Source: Vigna angularis
Lineage: Eukaryota > Streptophyta > Magnoliopsida > Fabales > Fabaceae
Direction of reading: 5' to 3'
Length of the DNA: 64,000 nucleotides
Assembly (NCBI RefSeq): GCF_016808095.1
Contig: NC_068972.1
Coordinates: forward strand, 37,851,029-37,915,028
Made by a program: the position numbers and the translations under genes
The notes under the pieces: generated by a model
Databases searched by the model: none
The model's input: only the letters and a program-made list of their open reading frames with translations
Told to the model about the DNA's origin: nothing
Part shown: positions 42,700 through 55,175 of the stretch, in pieces
Layout: every line of letters starts with the position of its first letter
How positions within the stretch are numbered: position 1 is the stretch's first letter

Positions 42700-43516
42700 T
42701 GATATTAACGAGACATATGAAAACTCACACTTTGCTTTGAAACCCAAACCTTAATTTTATTCATTGCTCAAAGACACACTTCTTATTTTTCTTTTACTTC
42801 ACAACCACGGTATGCACACTCTAATGTGACTTCACTACTATTCTTCTCTTCTTCTCGGTACACACACTACCATGAGCTCTCTATTTATTTTCTTCATTCT
42901 GTGTTTCACATCATTACACTATGTAATTCTCTTATAATAATTTCAAACACCATCACACTCAATACCACCACTTACTACCAACATCATGATTGTCTTAGGA
43001 GGAGTAAAAGTATCTTCATGATAAAAAAGCAACAACCCACCATCCTTTGTTGGCACCATGTTATTTGGAGGTAGTTGAAAAAAAGTCTTTCAAACATCCT
43101 CCTATTTTAACAACTACAACACATGTGAGACTCACTTAAAGTTTTTTAATACTTAATTAGATATTTAGTCTTCTAATTTGTTGATTTGGTTTATTTTAAT
43201 CCTTTAATAATTTTAGGTTCAATTTAATCCTTTCTTTTATTAAAATCTTTTTAATTTTTTAATTTAAAAAAAATTGTCACCTGTTAAGTGATGATTACGT
43301 AATCATGATCTTGACATATGATAGATTATATTTTTTAAATTAAAATAAATAAATTAATTAATTAAAAAATTAAAATTTTAAGAATTGACACAACTTAAAT
43401 ATCAAAGTAAACCTTTTCAAAAAAACTAAACGACTAAATTGAAAAAAAATTAATCAAACCAACAAATTAGAAAACTAAATCATTAAGTTTTTTCAAAAAA
43501 AATTAATTTATAACCA
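42700..43516 (-). repeat. 5' LTR of the old copia element, interrupted by a MITE
   Basis: Matches the 38145-38652 LTR up to AAGTTTTTT (43139-43147), then again from 43485 (AAGTTTTTTCAAAA...AATTTATAACCA). The 337 bp in between are the nested MITE. Confidence 0.82.
43148..43484. mobile_element. MITE (337 bp) nested in the copia 5' LTR
   Basis: Flanked by a perfect 9-base direct repeat AAGTTTTTT (43139-43147 and 43485-43493). Its ends are inverted repeats: TTTAGTCTTCTAATTTGTTG at the left matches the reverse complement of CAACAAATTAGAAAACTAAA at the right. Sub-terminal parts (TTTTAATCCTTTAATAATTT) also pair. A 9-base duplication points to the Mutator superfamily. Confidence 0.85.
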
Positions 43517-45046
43517 TCTCTCTAAACAAAAAGGTTTTATTGATAATCTACGGGACAATATGTACTGAAGCATTATGCTGATAAATAATTATCTCATCCC
43601 TTCAATAGGTGATAAAGTCTTAGTGGAGGTGATATTGTAAAGTAATTATAAGGTGAACTAGAGTTTTTAAGCTAGCTCTACAATTTTAAGGTCCTTCTGT
43701 ATTATTCAACTAGAATTATTTGATTGATGTATATATATGCAAATTTTTACTTAATATAAGCATCATTAATAGAGATTATTCTTTGAAGATGCCTTGAGAG
43801 AACCTTGACATGTTGATATTATACTTTCACGAAAATGTGTTTGTTGAAGAAGTGTAAACTGAGACAAATTATGATTATGAGAACGCCACATGAGCAAGTC
43901 CATAACGAAGAACAGATCCAACCATAAAAGATTCTAAGTCCAAATTTTTTAAGACTGTAATTGTTTTGTTAAGAATAAAATGAAATAAATATATAACTTT
44001 TATTTCAGGGAGACAAAAAAAAATAGTACTTTCCTTAATTGTTAAGATCTCATGAAAGAATTATCATTATTGTTTGAAATAGAAAAAAAAATATAATTTG
44101 TAAAGTAGGTATTGCAATGCTATGTAAAGTCGAGATTACACATGCTGATAAAAAAAACACATGCAATGTTGTTAGACTTAAAATTAGTTTGGTGCTAGTT
44201 TTATTCCAACAAGCATCCATAATTATTTTATTGAGAAAAAAAATTACTAGAAGGTTAGAGTTATTTTTGAATTACATTTAGGTTAAACAGGATTATAAAG
44301 TCAGTCTAAGTATATACCTTTTTGGTCTACCATAAATATGTATTCTCACCATATATTCATAAAATCTGAAATTTCTATAGCATCCATTATCTATTAAAAA
44401 TGGACAAGAGGAAAGGTTCTCTTTTTTTCTTCTTAAAATTATATAAAACTTTATTATAATTTTACATTATAACTATTTTCAAATGTCAACTTTTTTGTTC
44501 TTCTCTCCAATAAAGATTTATAGCCAAGAGAAAAAACCACAACAAATTTCTAATTTGGAAATTATATTTTGCCAAATCGCATCACAAAACTAGTCATTAT
44601 AGAAAAAACAAACCATTTTTCATTTTTTTTTTTAAAAACTTTGATTAGGTTTGTAGTAACCGTTTCCAGATTAGAAAAGATAAAAATAAAAAAAAAATCA
44701 AATCAATAATTAGTCACGTAAAACTGACTTCAAATTTTCAACTTTTTTTTTCACCACTCAAATCAATCCAACCTAATAAAATCAAATAGTTCTATTGACT
44801 GAATTTGAGTTTAATTCCATTAAGACTAAAACTCTGAATCAAATAAATTTGTTCAATCATATTGATCCATATCAATGAAGAAACGCCGTGTGCGGCTATT
44901 CCTAACTCCATTTTTTTAATATTAGAAAGTTTCTTAAAAATTAGAACACAGACAAGATTAGCCGTATGCCAGAAAGGCCAAAATTTCAGCCAGATTTACA
45001 AAAAGAAAATGATGGAAGGGTAAAGATATAATAGTGTTGACGTACT
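43517..45046. other. 3' flank of the Ca2+-ATPase gene, no gene seen
   Basis: AT-rich. The ATPase 3' UTR and polyadenylation site should lie in about 44750-45046, but no single signal stands out. Confidence 0.5.
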
Positions 45047-48000
45047 TTATGTGAGCTCGGGACCGGAATCAGAAGGCACTGCCTCATAACCATCATGGTG
45101 GTTTGTGGCATCTCTTTTGTCAACTGGGATGCACTTAAGTATAGCAGCTATGGGTAAGCTAATTGCTCCAATTACCACGCTGAGTACCCAGAATTCCCAG
45201 CTTAAAGGCACTGTGCTGGCAAGTGTTCCCAGGAACTCAACTATCATTACCTGAAATACCACTGTCGACAAAATAACCGTAAAAAATATCCAGCTCTCAA
45301 AAATCCCCTTGAATATGTTTATCTTTTCAATATCTCGGCTGTTTATCTCATTGAAAACCTGGCAAAGGAATGGGGCAAAAGGAAAACAGCAAACAAAATT
45401 AGCAAAATACAGTGGAAAGTATGATCATTTTGTGCATATCATCCTCCACGGTTTACAGTAGTATTTAAGGTCAAATTTTGAGGTATCATAGAGGTAATAG
45501 CTAAGGTATTAAAATGCTAAAACTGAGTTTCATAGCCGTACACGGTTAGCACTACGGAAAAATAAGAGACAAAGTTTGATCATTTTAAGTTAAAAAAAAC
45601 AATTTTAGGAAGTGAATTCAACAAATTTAAGGAAACCAAAATCATTTTAAATCAGTTAAGTCAAGTATCTTGCTAAGTGCTTGAATTAAATACTTTTTAT
45701 ACTGTCAAATCATGTATTATTTACTTTAAACTTTCACTTAATCATCTACACACTCGAGAAAGTTTAATCATATTATTTGGAATAAATACGTAATTTATGA
45801 AAATTAGTATTCTAATATTATACCATCTAAGTATTTTTTGTAAATTTTTTTGTTAATAGGGTTTTTATGAGAATTCTATACAATAGTTATAAAAAAAATA
45901 TTCATGAACCATTTTGACGTTTCAATCTTTTTTAGAACCAAATTGAGTATTTATTTCACATATTTGTTAATTTTTCTAACACCAATTCTGTCAAACTTCA
46001 CTAAATCGTTTAATTATATTAAAATTTTCTTCCACTTTTCATCTTTAAAACATTTAATCATATATTTGTCAATCACAATTGATGTTAGTGAGGGTGCATA
46101 CGAATTTTACCTGGCAAAATACAAAGGAGTTGAATATCAAAGTGTTGAGCACTATAGTTGAATCTGGACCATTAATTCTCAGTAGTCTCTTCCCGTCAAA
46201 AGTGAGAACCGCAAGAACAATTAGTTGATATATACTTTGACCAAAAATATTTCTCCACATGGATTTGGTAATAAAACTTGTTGTCCTTCCAACAGGGGGT
46301 CTTAGCATAAGTCCATCATTCGGAGGTTCAGTGGCCAAAGCCAATGCACCCAGAGTGTCCATAATCAAGTTCACCCAAAGCAACTGAACAGCTGTGAGGG
46401 GAGCAGATCCTGAAAATAAGGAAAAAGACTAAGTCTTCTGTTGATTGAAACATATTCAACAACACCAATGGAAATAGAAATTCATGACAAACCTGTGATA
46501 CATGCAGAAACAAAGTTAATAATCAGAGCAACAATATTGACTGTTAACTGAAACTGCACAAATTTTTGAATGTTTATGTATATGGCCCGTCCCCATCTGG
46601 CCACATTGACAATAGTAGTGAAATTATCATCCATTATAATGACATCCGCATTTTCTTTGGCAACCTGTAATAGGATAATTCAAAAAAGAAAACATTATTA
46701 AATTTTGATAACAACAACTAGGCAATAGACAGGACATGGATTTTGAAAATAGATTTAATTACTATTTTGTCCCTATAATTACAAAAACTTTTCCTTAATG
46801 TCCTTGTCCCTATACTTGAAAAATCTTCATTTAGCCTTTCAGATACCGTTTTTAGTCCCTTTAAATCTTTGGTGTAAGGAATAAAAGAACTGAAATGGTA
46901 TATGCAGAGACTAAAAAGATTAAAAAAGGTATCTTTAGGAATTTAAAAGGATAAGAGCTTTTAGCTATAAGAATCAGATGAGTAATTAAACCTTGAAAAC
47001 AAAAAGGTACAACACGTAAAATAGGAGATTATGTCCTTGATTTCTAAAATTGAAGTTTTCTTTTCTCCATTGTATATAGACTATACGCCTTTCTGAATTT
47101 AAATAATAGCAGACTTGTTTAAGGATGTAGTAGTGAGGCTCCACCACTCTAAACAAAAGAGTGAAAGGAGGGACAAGAGGGAAAGGAAAAATGTAGCTAA
47201 AACTGAAGACAATAGTTTGTCTTAAACAAGATACCGGCAACGACCCAAAAACAGTATAATGGACTGCTACATGTAATACCGTCAGGTTCACCATAGTAAA
47301 CATATCAGGGACACAAACCTCAGTTCCAGCTATGCCCATAGCAAGCCCAATGTCCGACTCATGCAGTGCAGGAGCATCATTGGTTCCATCGCCAGTAACA
47401 GCTACAACCTCACGAAACATATTCCTCAAACGGGTTACTAAGGTATGCTTGTCAAGAGGTAAGGATCGCGCCATAACCTGAAACCATGTTAAGAAACTTA
47501 GAAAGAGAAACTTCACAAATGAGTGATGAAAATCACAGAATTTACAGTGTGGGATCACGACCTGAATTCTTGGTATAATACTCTCCATTTGCTCTGGTGA
47601 CAAGTCACGAAATTGGGGTCCTTCTATAGCTACACCATCCCACGTAAGTATGCCACATTCTTTAGCTATAGCTTTCGCTGTATTTATGTTATCACCGGTA
47701 ACCATGCGGACAGTTATTCCAGCAGCTAAGCAAGTTTGAACAGCTTCCTTAACCCCAGGGCGCACAGGATCCTTAATTCCCACAATGGCTATCAGAGTAT
47801 AGCCATCTTCAGGGATGCTGGTTTCCCCTGAGGATTCATTTACATCTTTGACAGCTAAACAAAGAGTTCTCAAAGCTTCAGAGGCAAATCCATTTATAAT
47901 GTCAGAGACGTTCTTTGCCTGCTCATCAGAAAGATCAACAACTATTCCACTAGGATCAATAACTTTGTTACACAATTTTAATACTATTTCTGAAGCACCT

Positions 48001-51000
48001 TTGCAGAAAGCTTGAACACCTCCATCAGGAAGACCTACTAGCACAGACATCTTCTTCCGGACTGAATTGAAAGGCTCAACCTTAAGTATCTTATATGTTG
48101 CACGCTGCGCATCAAAATCGCCACCTGAAAGCAAGCCAAATTCCAATAATGCCGATTCTGTTGGTGTGCCCAATGTTGTTGAATTTCCATCTTTGTCCTT
48201 AACTACTTCAGAAGAAGTATTTTGAAATATAGCTCGCAAAAGGATGCTTAAAACTTCTTCAGGTACCTCTGTCTTTAGTTTGTCAACGCTCTCATAGCCT
48301 TTAATCTCCGTGCTCCTGCCACATATCCAAAGTTTATTAACCACCATGTGGTTAGTGGTCAATGTTCCTGTTTTATCTGTGCAGATGCAAGTTGCCGAAC
48401 CCATAGTTTCACAAGCAGAAAGATGTCTCACAAGTGCCTTATCCTTCATCAACTTTTTCATTGCAAAAGCAAGACTAAGTGTTACAGCTAATGGCAATCC
48501 TTCAGGAATTGCAACAACTATTATGGTTACCGCAATAGCAAAGTAGTCCAGCAGCTTCAATGCATCATTTGAAGACCAACTGGAAAAATCACCAGTAATT
48601 GCTTTTTCCACCACAAACCTTATTGTCAACACCAGAAATGTCAGCACAGAAAAAGTCAAACCAATTTTACCAATAACTGTAGCAACTCCATTTAATTTCA
48701 CCTGTAGTGGAGTCTCATCCTCTCCACCCTCACTTAGAGTTTCCATCAACTTTCCCCATTCAGTCCTCATGCCGACAGTCGTAACTATCATCTTCCCCTG
48801 ACCATCTTGAACTTTGGTTCCCGAAAGAAGAAAAGGTCTTTTTTCATCTATATTTACTGGTTCGCTCTCACCTGTCAAACTTGACTCATCAATTACCAAA
48901 GAATATCCTGATATATAAATGCCATCAGCAGGAACTTGATCACCAGTGGACAAATGAACAATATCTCCCACAACCAAATCATAAATTGAGACCTTCTGTC
49001 GTTTTCTGTCCCTTGTAACCTGAACAAAGATCTTTTTCTTTTCCTTGTCCAAATCCCTGAACTGCAGGGATTGCTGATAGTCACTGATAGCAGTAACATT
49101 GACTACCAAGAAGATACTAAGTATGATTCCCAGACCATCATAAACACCTTTTGGCCATCCTTCGGTGGGAAGACCAATGGCTATAGAAACTAGCGCACAG
49201 ACCATGAGAATGATTAGTGTTAAGTCATGCAGTGCTTCCCAAACAAACATCAGGAAGCTTTTAGAAGGTTTCTCAGTATAACGGTTGACTCCATAAATCT
49301 CTTGCCTGGTATCTATACTGCCGCTACCAACACCATCATCAACCGAGGCACCGAGTTTCTCTATAATTGCTTCAACTTGACCGATTCTTTTATAGCTCTT
49401 GTAATCATGGCCTCGAACTAGTGAGGCAATATCATCTGGTTCAATGCCAAAACCAGCTTCTCTCGTCTTTTCTGACACCTTGTATTCAGCTGGAGCAATA
49501 GCTGGATAAGAAAATCAGATGAACTTATAAGAGAAAGACCACAAGTTAAGAAAACATAATTAGTTCTAAAAAATCATATGAATTTTAATTATAAAATTGG
49601 AGCACCTTACCTTCCATAAATTGCATTGCTGCCCTTTCAGCATAGATAATGGCCCGAATCTTTCCCTGATGGAGTAGATTAACATAGTATTGTCAAACTA
49701 AATAACAAATTAACAATGTATATCTAAAAGAAAATTTAATAGGGGAACAGGGATCATTGCATCTGATAGAGGTCATGGTCAAGCGTTTGCATTTAACACT
49801 TAGAATGACATGTCCCTTCAAAGAAAAATGCAAAATCCTTTATCATTTCTATAGACAAGGTATTTCATATAATCATTGCTAAAATTGTACTTTGTGAATG
49901 TTTATGTGAATTCTTAGAAGAAAAATAGAGTGAATCTTATGATCAAGTAAATTACTGTATAAAATTAAAGTTAGAATTATTCTAGGCTAAGGCTTGCTTG
50001 TACTGCTTCTCCAATGCTGACGAATGATACTGATTCATGAATATCAAAATTAAACCCCAATTTCAGTATTCACAGTCCGTTATAAGTATGATATTGACTT
50101 CTTTTCCCTTTTATGTTTCGTTTTCAAATATAGTTATTTAGTTTGACAGTATTATGTTCATCTACTCCATCAAGGAAAGATTTGGGCCATTATCTATGCT
50201 GAAAGGGCAGCAATGCAATTTATGGAAGGTAAGGTGCTCCAATTTTATAAATAAAATTCATATGATTTTTTGGAACTAATTATTTTTTCTTAACTTGTGG
50301 TCTTTCTCTTATAAGTTCATCTGATTTTCTTATCCAGCTGAATATATGATAAGTGTGAGAAAGAGTTGTTTTTACACTTGAGCTAAATCTTGTAATTATT
50401 CAGTTGTTCCTCATTGAAAAATTGTAATAGGTAGTAGATTGTTAGATAAAATATTGTACAGGAAAGGGTGTATTATTTAGACTCTATCTGCCAATTTTCG
50501 CAAACCAAAGCCAAAATTTGCACGGCCAAAAGAAAGAAAATACACATAGCCCCACCAGTACATGTGCGCTGAGTGAATTAATGAAGTTAAGTGGCTTTAA
50601 AAGACGTGACAGAAAGACAGAAACAAGCTGCTAACAAAAGTTAGAAAGAAACGAAAACATCTCAGGAACTTCCGGAAACTACTTCAAGGCATCAAGACAC
50701 TGTTGTTGCAAGAGATTGCTTCAAATGTGTACGTTTTAGATGACTATGAGTAGTTAAATTTCTCTTTCGTTGGGATTGGATGTAATGAACTCACAGTGAT
50801 GTAATTTTCCTTTCATTGTTCGTTCATATGCTCTTTCTTGAATTTATTATCATTGTATGAAAATATAATGTTTTTATTACTGTTGAACATGATCGTAGCA
50901 CTTGATTTGGGATCTAGGAATAGACTCAATAACTTTTCTTAACATCGGACTTAATGCAAATTGTATGTTAAATTGACTAAGGGATTATCATTTTAATATA

Positions 51001-54000
51001 TTAATTTAGAACTAGTTGCTAAGGGATTACAACTAGTATGCCTTGATGTGAATGTTTGAATGAAGTAATGAAATATTGAACAGAGTTTTATATTCATATG
51101 ATTCATGAAACCCAATTCCAACGAAGTTTCTTTTAAATATAATTCCTTGCACACCAACTGTTTAATAAAATACCAACAAGAGTTTTTTTTTGTGCATTTT
51201 GATGTCTAATTGAGTTATAAAAGGAAGAATTGTCATGCACAAGTCCTTTGAGAGAACCATACTTTTACTTATTCACTGTATTACTTGAACGATTTGGTAT
51301 GCTTGCCAAAAAGTTATCAATACAAATGTCAGAAAAGACGAGAGAAGCTGGTTTTGGCATTGAACCAGATTAACAATATATATCTAAAAGAAAATTTAAT
51401 AGGGAACAGGGATCATTGCATCTGATAGAAGTCATGGCCATGCGTTAGCATTTAACACTTAGAATGACATTTCCCTTCAAAGGAAAATGCAAAATCCTTT
51501 ATCATTTCTATAGACAAGGTATTCCATATAATCATTGCTAAGATTGTACTTTGTAAATGTTTATGTGGATTCTTAGAAGAAAAATAGAGTTAATCTTATG
51601 ATCAAGTAAATTACTGTATAAAATTAAAGTTAGAATTATTCTAGGCTAAGGCTTGCTTGTACTGCTTCTCCTAAAGTACATCAATTTAGAACAACCACTG
51701 AGTTATAAATTTAAGCTTCTTAGCCTAGTGTAATGCTGACGAATGATACTGATTCATGAATATCAAAATTAAACCCCAATTTCAGTATTCACAGTCCGTT
51801 ATAAGGATGATATTGACTTCTTTTCCCTTTTATGTTTCGTTTTCAAATATAGTTATGAAATGCAATATTTATGTCATTTCACTTTTCTAAGATAAGTCCT
51901 CACATATAATAGAAGAAGGTAAACATGGAATCTTAACAACACTTTTTCTAAGAAATAAAGAACAGAGAAAATATTAGAAGAAGAGCGTTAAAGAAAATGT
52001 TGTTAGTGTTCCTTCTACATGAGACATGATTAATTTACTAAAATTCCAAGTGTTCTAATTTTCTGATGAAATATCCACGTTTCTTCCTTTATTCTCAAAA
52101 AAGGTGATCCATTCATTTTAGAATTGTTAAACTCCATCGTATAAGCATCTTTTAATCTTAAACCTTTCCTAACCGGAAGCCTTCGTTAGATTCCAGCTAA
52201 TCCTAGTTCAGGTGCTAGATTGTAAGAAAAATCAAACTTTATCACTTTACTCGAAATTATCATAGATATTACTAACATATATTATTAAACCGAACTGTTA
52301 AACTATAATTTACAACCATTAAATTTTCTACAGTCATCTCACACCTATTTTTATCACTTTTTAATTAAATAATATAATGTATATTTCAATTAAATATCTT
52401 ATTTTAATATTTTATTATATTTTACTATTAAAAATATTTGTAACATGGTTGTTTTTCTAAACGAGAATGTCAAAATACTTTTTTTTCTTATGCAAACTTT
52501 AGTAGAAGCACTTAACACGGACAATATTTGTCTTAGGATGCATACAAAGTAGAGATAGAAAACAAAAAAAAAAAATAAGCTTAATTAAAAAATAAAATAA
52601 AATACCAAAATATCTTTAATTTTATCTTCATCTTATCAATTAACTATACCGAAAAAAGGTCGATCGCATTAACTACATCACCAAAGTAAATGTTTGTTGG
52701 TGGCGGAAATTTCCAGGAAACTTCGTTGCTGAAAGTTATAGATAAGATAAATTAAAAAAGAAAAAAAAATGAAAGGCCGTAGAAAAAACTCCAAATGAGC
52801 ATCAGAGGAAAAACATAATTTTACATTCTTCAGTGCGCCTCAACGTCGACAGTCACGTTTGTTGCCTCCATTCCCAACTTAGTCCAATTAAAATATACTA
52901 AAACCCAACAACTTTTTTGGGGATAACGGCAACAACGAACGTGATAACGACACGTTAGCCACTGAATGACCAAGTCCATCGATATAAACAATGATTCTTG
53001 AGTATTTAGAAAACAGAGCATATTATTTTTCTTTAACCACATATCATGGCTACTTTTTCCAATAGTTTAATCTGCACACAAAATAAAGATCCCTATTTAC
53101 TACAGAAAGTATTCGTTGGGTCAGTAACAGTTATATTTTTATATATTATAATAAATAGAATTTGTTTTTAATATCTTACCAAAAACATAAATTGTTTTTT
53201 AATATGTGACTAAAAAACATTCGTCACATAAAAAATCAATCTATTACTGCTGCATAATTTAGTATTGAATAATCAAATAATTTACATTATTTAAACAATC
53301 TTAATATAAGACTATGTCATTTTTATTTTAAAAAAAACAATATGTTATCTTTTATGTACTGGAAGTATAATATAACAGACTAAAAATCTGGAATTAAAGA
53401 AAGAATAAAAGTAGAAAGTTCGCCTCAGTTAGTACAAAGGTAAATTCCTCATTTGATTGAGCTTTACATGATATCGTTCTTTTTGTGATTCTACTTTTTT
53501 AATTTCTCTTAAAAAAAGAAAGATCATACTAATGTTCGATAGAGACATCTTCATTGACTTTTACCCTTTTTATATTTAATTACCAATACCCACTTACATA
53601 ATTCATAAGCAATATTGTACAACAAAAACCCTGCAATATTTTCTCAAATATAATTTTCACAGAAAATGACTGAATATCCGCAAGAAAGATAAGAGCGGGC
53701 TACTCATGACCACAAACAAAATCTATTTATCAATAAAAAAATATAACGTCTATTATATTTGTATTTAAGTTGAAACAGTGCATTAGATATATATTTTTAA
53801 TTAGAAATAATCCAATTAAAGAATTTAAATATTGGAAACAATAGAAAGCCAAACTTTATTAATTTTTTATTTCCATATTAAACACAGTTACATTCAGAAT
53901 TCTTAGTATGCCTTAACATAAACTGAATTTCTTCTTTCCATTCGAATATACGTTCTGCAATAGATAATCAGTTAGAGTTATATTTAATATTCGATTTTTT

Positions 54001-55175
54001 ATGTTTTTTATAAAATTGTTTGCAGTGAAGTTTGACAAATTAATTAAAACTCACATTTTTAAGGACTACAATTGAATCTAGATCCAATTAGGTCAAACTA
54101 TATTCAGATTTTAAATAAAAAACAGCCAAATCGATTTATAATAATAATTAAAAAAAAAAAACTTTTTCGACAATACTACCGCAATGCAATGCATCATTCA
54201 TGCATGTGAAAAAAGGGCATATATTCCCAAGTAAATTCAAGATTTTAAAAAACGGTCAAAATCCGCATTTAACGCTGAATCGTCAAAGATTATAGACTTT
54301 CCTCGCAACCAAAGTTTTATAATGGACAGCCACAACAGCAATGTCAGTTTTCACTGCATAAAAAATCACCTATGAAAACGTAACGATTACAATTCAAGAG
54401 TGAAATTGAGATCAAATGAATTTGATGATTCTTTTTAATTTTTCAAAAATAAGAAATTGAAAATGTATGATTCCATAAGATGTTTTGAAAAACAAAGATT
54501 TTCGGAAATATCTTTTACAAAATCTTCACAAAATCGTTCTCGAAATGGAAATCCACTTAAAAAATTAATTTCGTTAATAAAAAAAATAATGCCCTTCTAT
54601 TTTGCATTTTTTTTACTTTTCCAACTTCCACAAATTCTTTCAGATGTATTATTATGAAAATGAATATTTTCCCCAAACAAAATGCCTAGTTCTAAGATTT
54701 ACTACTAACTATTTCATAAAATCATATTCCTAAATTATAGCAGTATCAAATTCCCGCTGCTAAAAAAAATCGCTCTCTAATTTCAGTTTCAGACAACAGG
54801 CACCGCCAGATTCGCCTGTGACTATGTTTCGTTTCAAGTTTTTCCTACACTCCTCTACAGTGTTCAGTCGGTTTCGTCTTCCGGAGTCTATACTACAACG
54901 ACGTATTACGATTCATGACTTAACTTTTTTACCAGCTACCATTGAGGTAAAAGCACATACGTGGAAGTGAGGAAAAAGGAAAAAAAGCGAGATAGAACCT
55001 GTAGTTTGCGGCGCTTCTCCTCTGCGTGTTTGCGTTTGGCGAGATCGGCAACCCAACGGAATCGCCTGCGAGGGTTTTTGACGAGCCACACGGCGGATCT
55101 CCATTTGGCGAGGGCTTCGATGGAGCGATCGTTGGGATTCAATTCGAAATCCTTGAGATTCATGAAATTATCCAT
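45047..55175 (-). CDS. ACA4/ACA11: Autoinhibited Ca2+-ATPase (P2B type), tonoplast ACA4/ACA11-like; seven coding exons
   Basis: Pumps Ca2+ out of the cytosol using ATP and is regulated by calmodulin; the ACA4/ACA11 clade acts at the vacuolar membrane. Coding exons, 5' to 3': 54999-55175, 49611-49665, 47562-49501, 47319-47477, 46493-46664, 46111-46409, 45047-45358. All junctions are GT-AG and phases agree, giving 1037 residues, the usual family length. Residues about 25-50 (Trp/Arg/Lys-rich, [17 protein letters not shown]) form the N-terminal autoinhibitory calmodulin-binding segment. Also visible: actuator TGES 287-290, PEGLP in TM4 410-414, phosphorylation motif DKTGT 453-457 (Asp453), KGASE 578-582, MVTGDN 677-682, TGDGTND 752-758, and about ten membrane segments. 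The C-terminal [10 protein letters not shown] resembles ACA4/ACA11 rather than ACA1/2 or ACA8/10; this is from memory of the family. The start ATG is in a GCCATGG context. Introns are 5333, 109, 84, 654, 83 and 752 bp. No internal stop or frameshift was seen. Intron 1 is unusual and is listed separately. Confidence 0.95.
49707..50137. repeat. Intron 1 segment A, first copy
   Basis: About 430 bases of intron 1 directly upstream of exon 2 in transcription. The same sequence recurs in the same orientation at 51371-51856. The outer end, at GTTAT (50133-50137), runs straight into the inverted exon 2 copy. Confidence 0.9.
50133..50346 (+). repeat. Inverted copy of ACA exon 2 and intron 2 inside intron 1
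   Basis: Reads on the plus strand almost exactly as the gene reads on the minus strand over 49494-49706. About eight substitutions are visible in roughly 200 bases, plus loss of 12 bases between two CCAGCT repeats at the intron 2/exon 3 border. The exon 2 copy is at 50174-50228, with acceptor-like CAAG and donor-like GAAG|GTAAGG intact, but on the strand opposite to transcription. In the pre-mRNA it is therefore antisense to exon 2. Confidence 0.93.
50347..51319. mobile_element. Solo LTR (973 bp) inserted in the inverted exon copy
   Basis: Begins TGATAA and ends TTATCA, so it has TG...CA ends with a 6-base inverted repeat. It is flanked by ATATA (50342-50346) and ATACA (51320-51324), a 5-base target duplication with one change. 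The uninterrupted exon 3 sequence reads through ATACA at this point, which supports a clean insertion. There is no internal domain, so this is a solo LTR. A TATAAAA lies at about 51216. The family was not determined. Confidence 0.8.
51320..51370 (+). repeat. Inverted copy of the start of ACA exon 3
   Basis: Carries the codons for [14 protein letters not shown] on the plus strand, matching exon 3 (about 49435-49490 on the minus strand). It is the continuation of the inverted copy at 50133-50346; a solo LTR separates the two pieces. It stops abruptly at GAACCAGAT and joins the duplicated intron segment A. Confidence 0.92.
51371..51856. repeat. Intron 1 segment A, second (direct) copy
   Basis: Near-identical to 49711-50137, in the same orientation, with scattered substitutions. 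It has about 60 extra bases at 51671-51730 that are absent from the first copy. Similarity ends at TATAGTTAT (51856), where this copy continues into unrelated intron sequence. Confidence 0.9.
51857..54998. other. Remainder of Ca2+-ATPase intron 1, no gene seen
   Basis: AT-rich intronic sequence without recognisable transposon ends. The short frames at 52830-53042 and 54457-54657 have no protein-like features. Confidence 0.6.

Larger units (their letters stand above)
38145..43516 (-). mobile_element. Old full-length copia retrotransposon, minus strand, with nested MITE
   Basis: Two diverged LTRs (38145-38652 and 42700-43516) enclose decayed gag, integrase, reverse transcriptase and RNase H in the copia order. 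A primer-binding site (42685-42696) differs from the initiator-tRNA-Met complement at two positions, and a purine tract (minus strand TTTAAGGGAGACAA, 38653-38666) abuts the 3' LTR. No convincing target duplication remains. Many stops and frameshifts show an old, dead copy. Confidence 0.9.
49666..54998 (-). other. Intron 1 of the Ca2+-ATPase gene (5.3 kb), rearranged
   Basis: The intron lies between exon 1 (donor CTACAG|GT) and exon 2 (acceptor CATCAG|GG). From high to low coordinates it holds: AT-rich sequence without recognisable features (51857-54998); a direct copy of intron segment A (51371-51856); an inverted copy of the start of exon 3 (51320-51370); a solo LTR (50347-51319); an inverted copy of intron 2 and exon 2 (50133-50346); and the original segment A (49707-50132). 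No separate gene was found inside it. Confidence 0.85.

Noticed and set aside
46986..49478. The 830-codon open frame read as an intronless, truncated Ca2+-ATPase
   Set aside because: It reads through introns 3 and 4 and starts from a GTG inside exon 3. Splice sites and the conserved family sequence show it is mostly exons 3 and 4 of the seven-exon gene.
50174..50228. A second, functional exon 2 on the plus strand
   Set aside because: It is on the strand opposite to the gene, has no exon 1 or exon 3 in order, and is cut off by a solo LTR.
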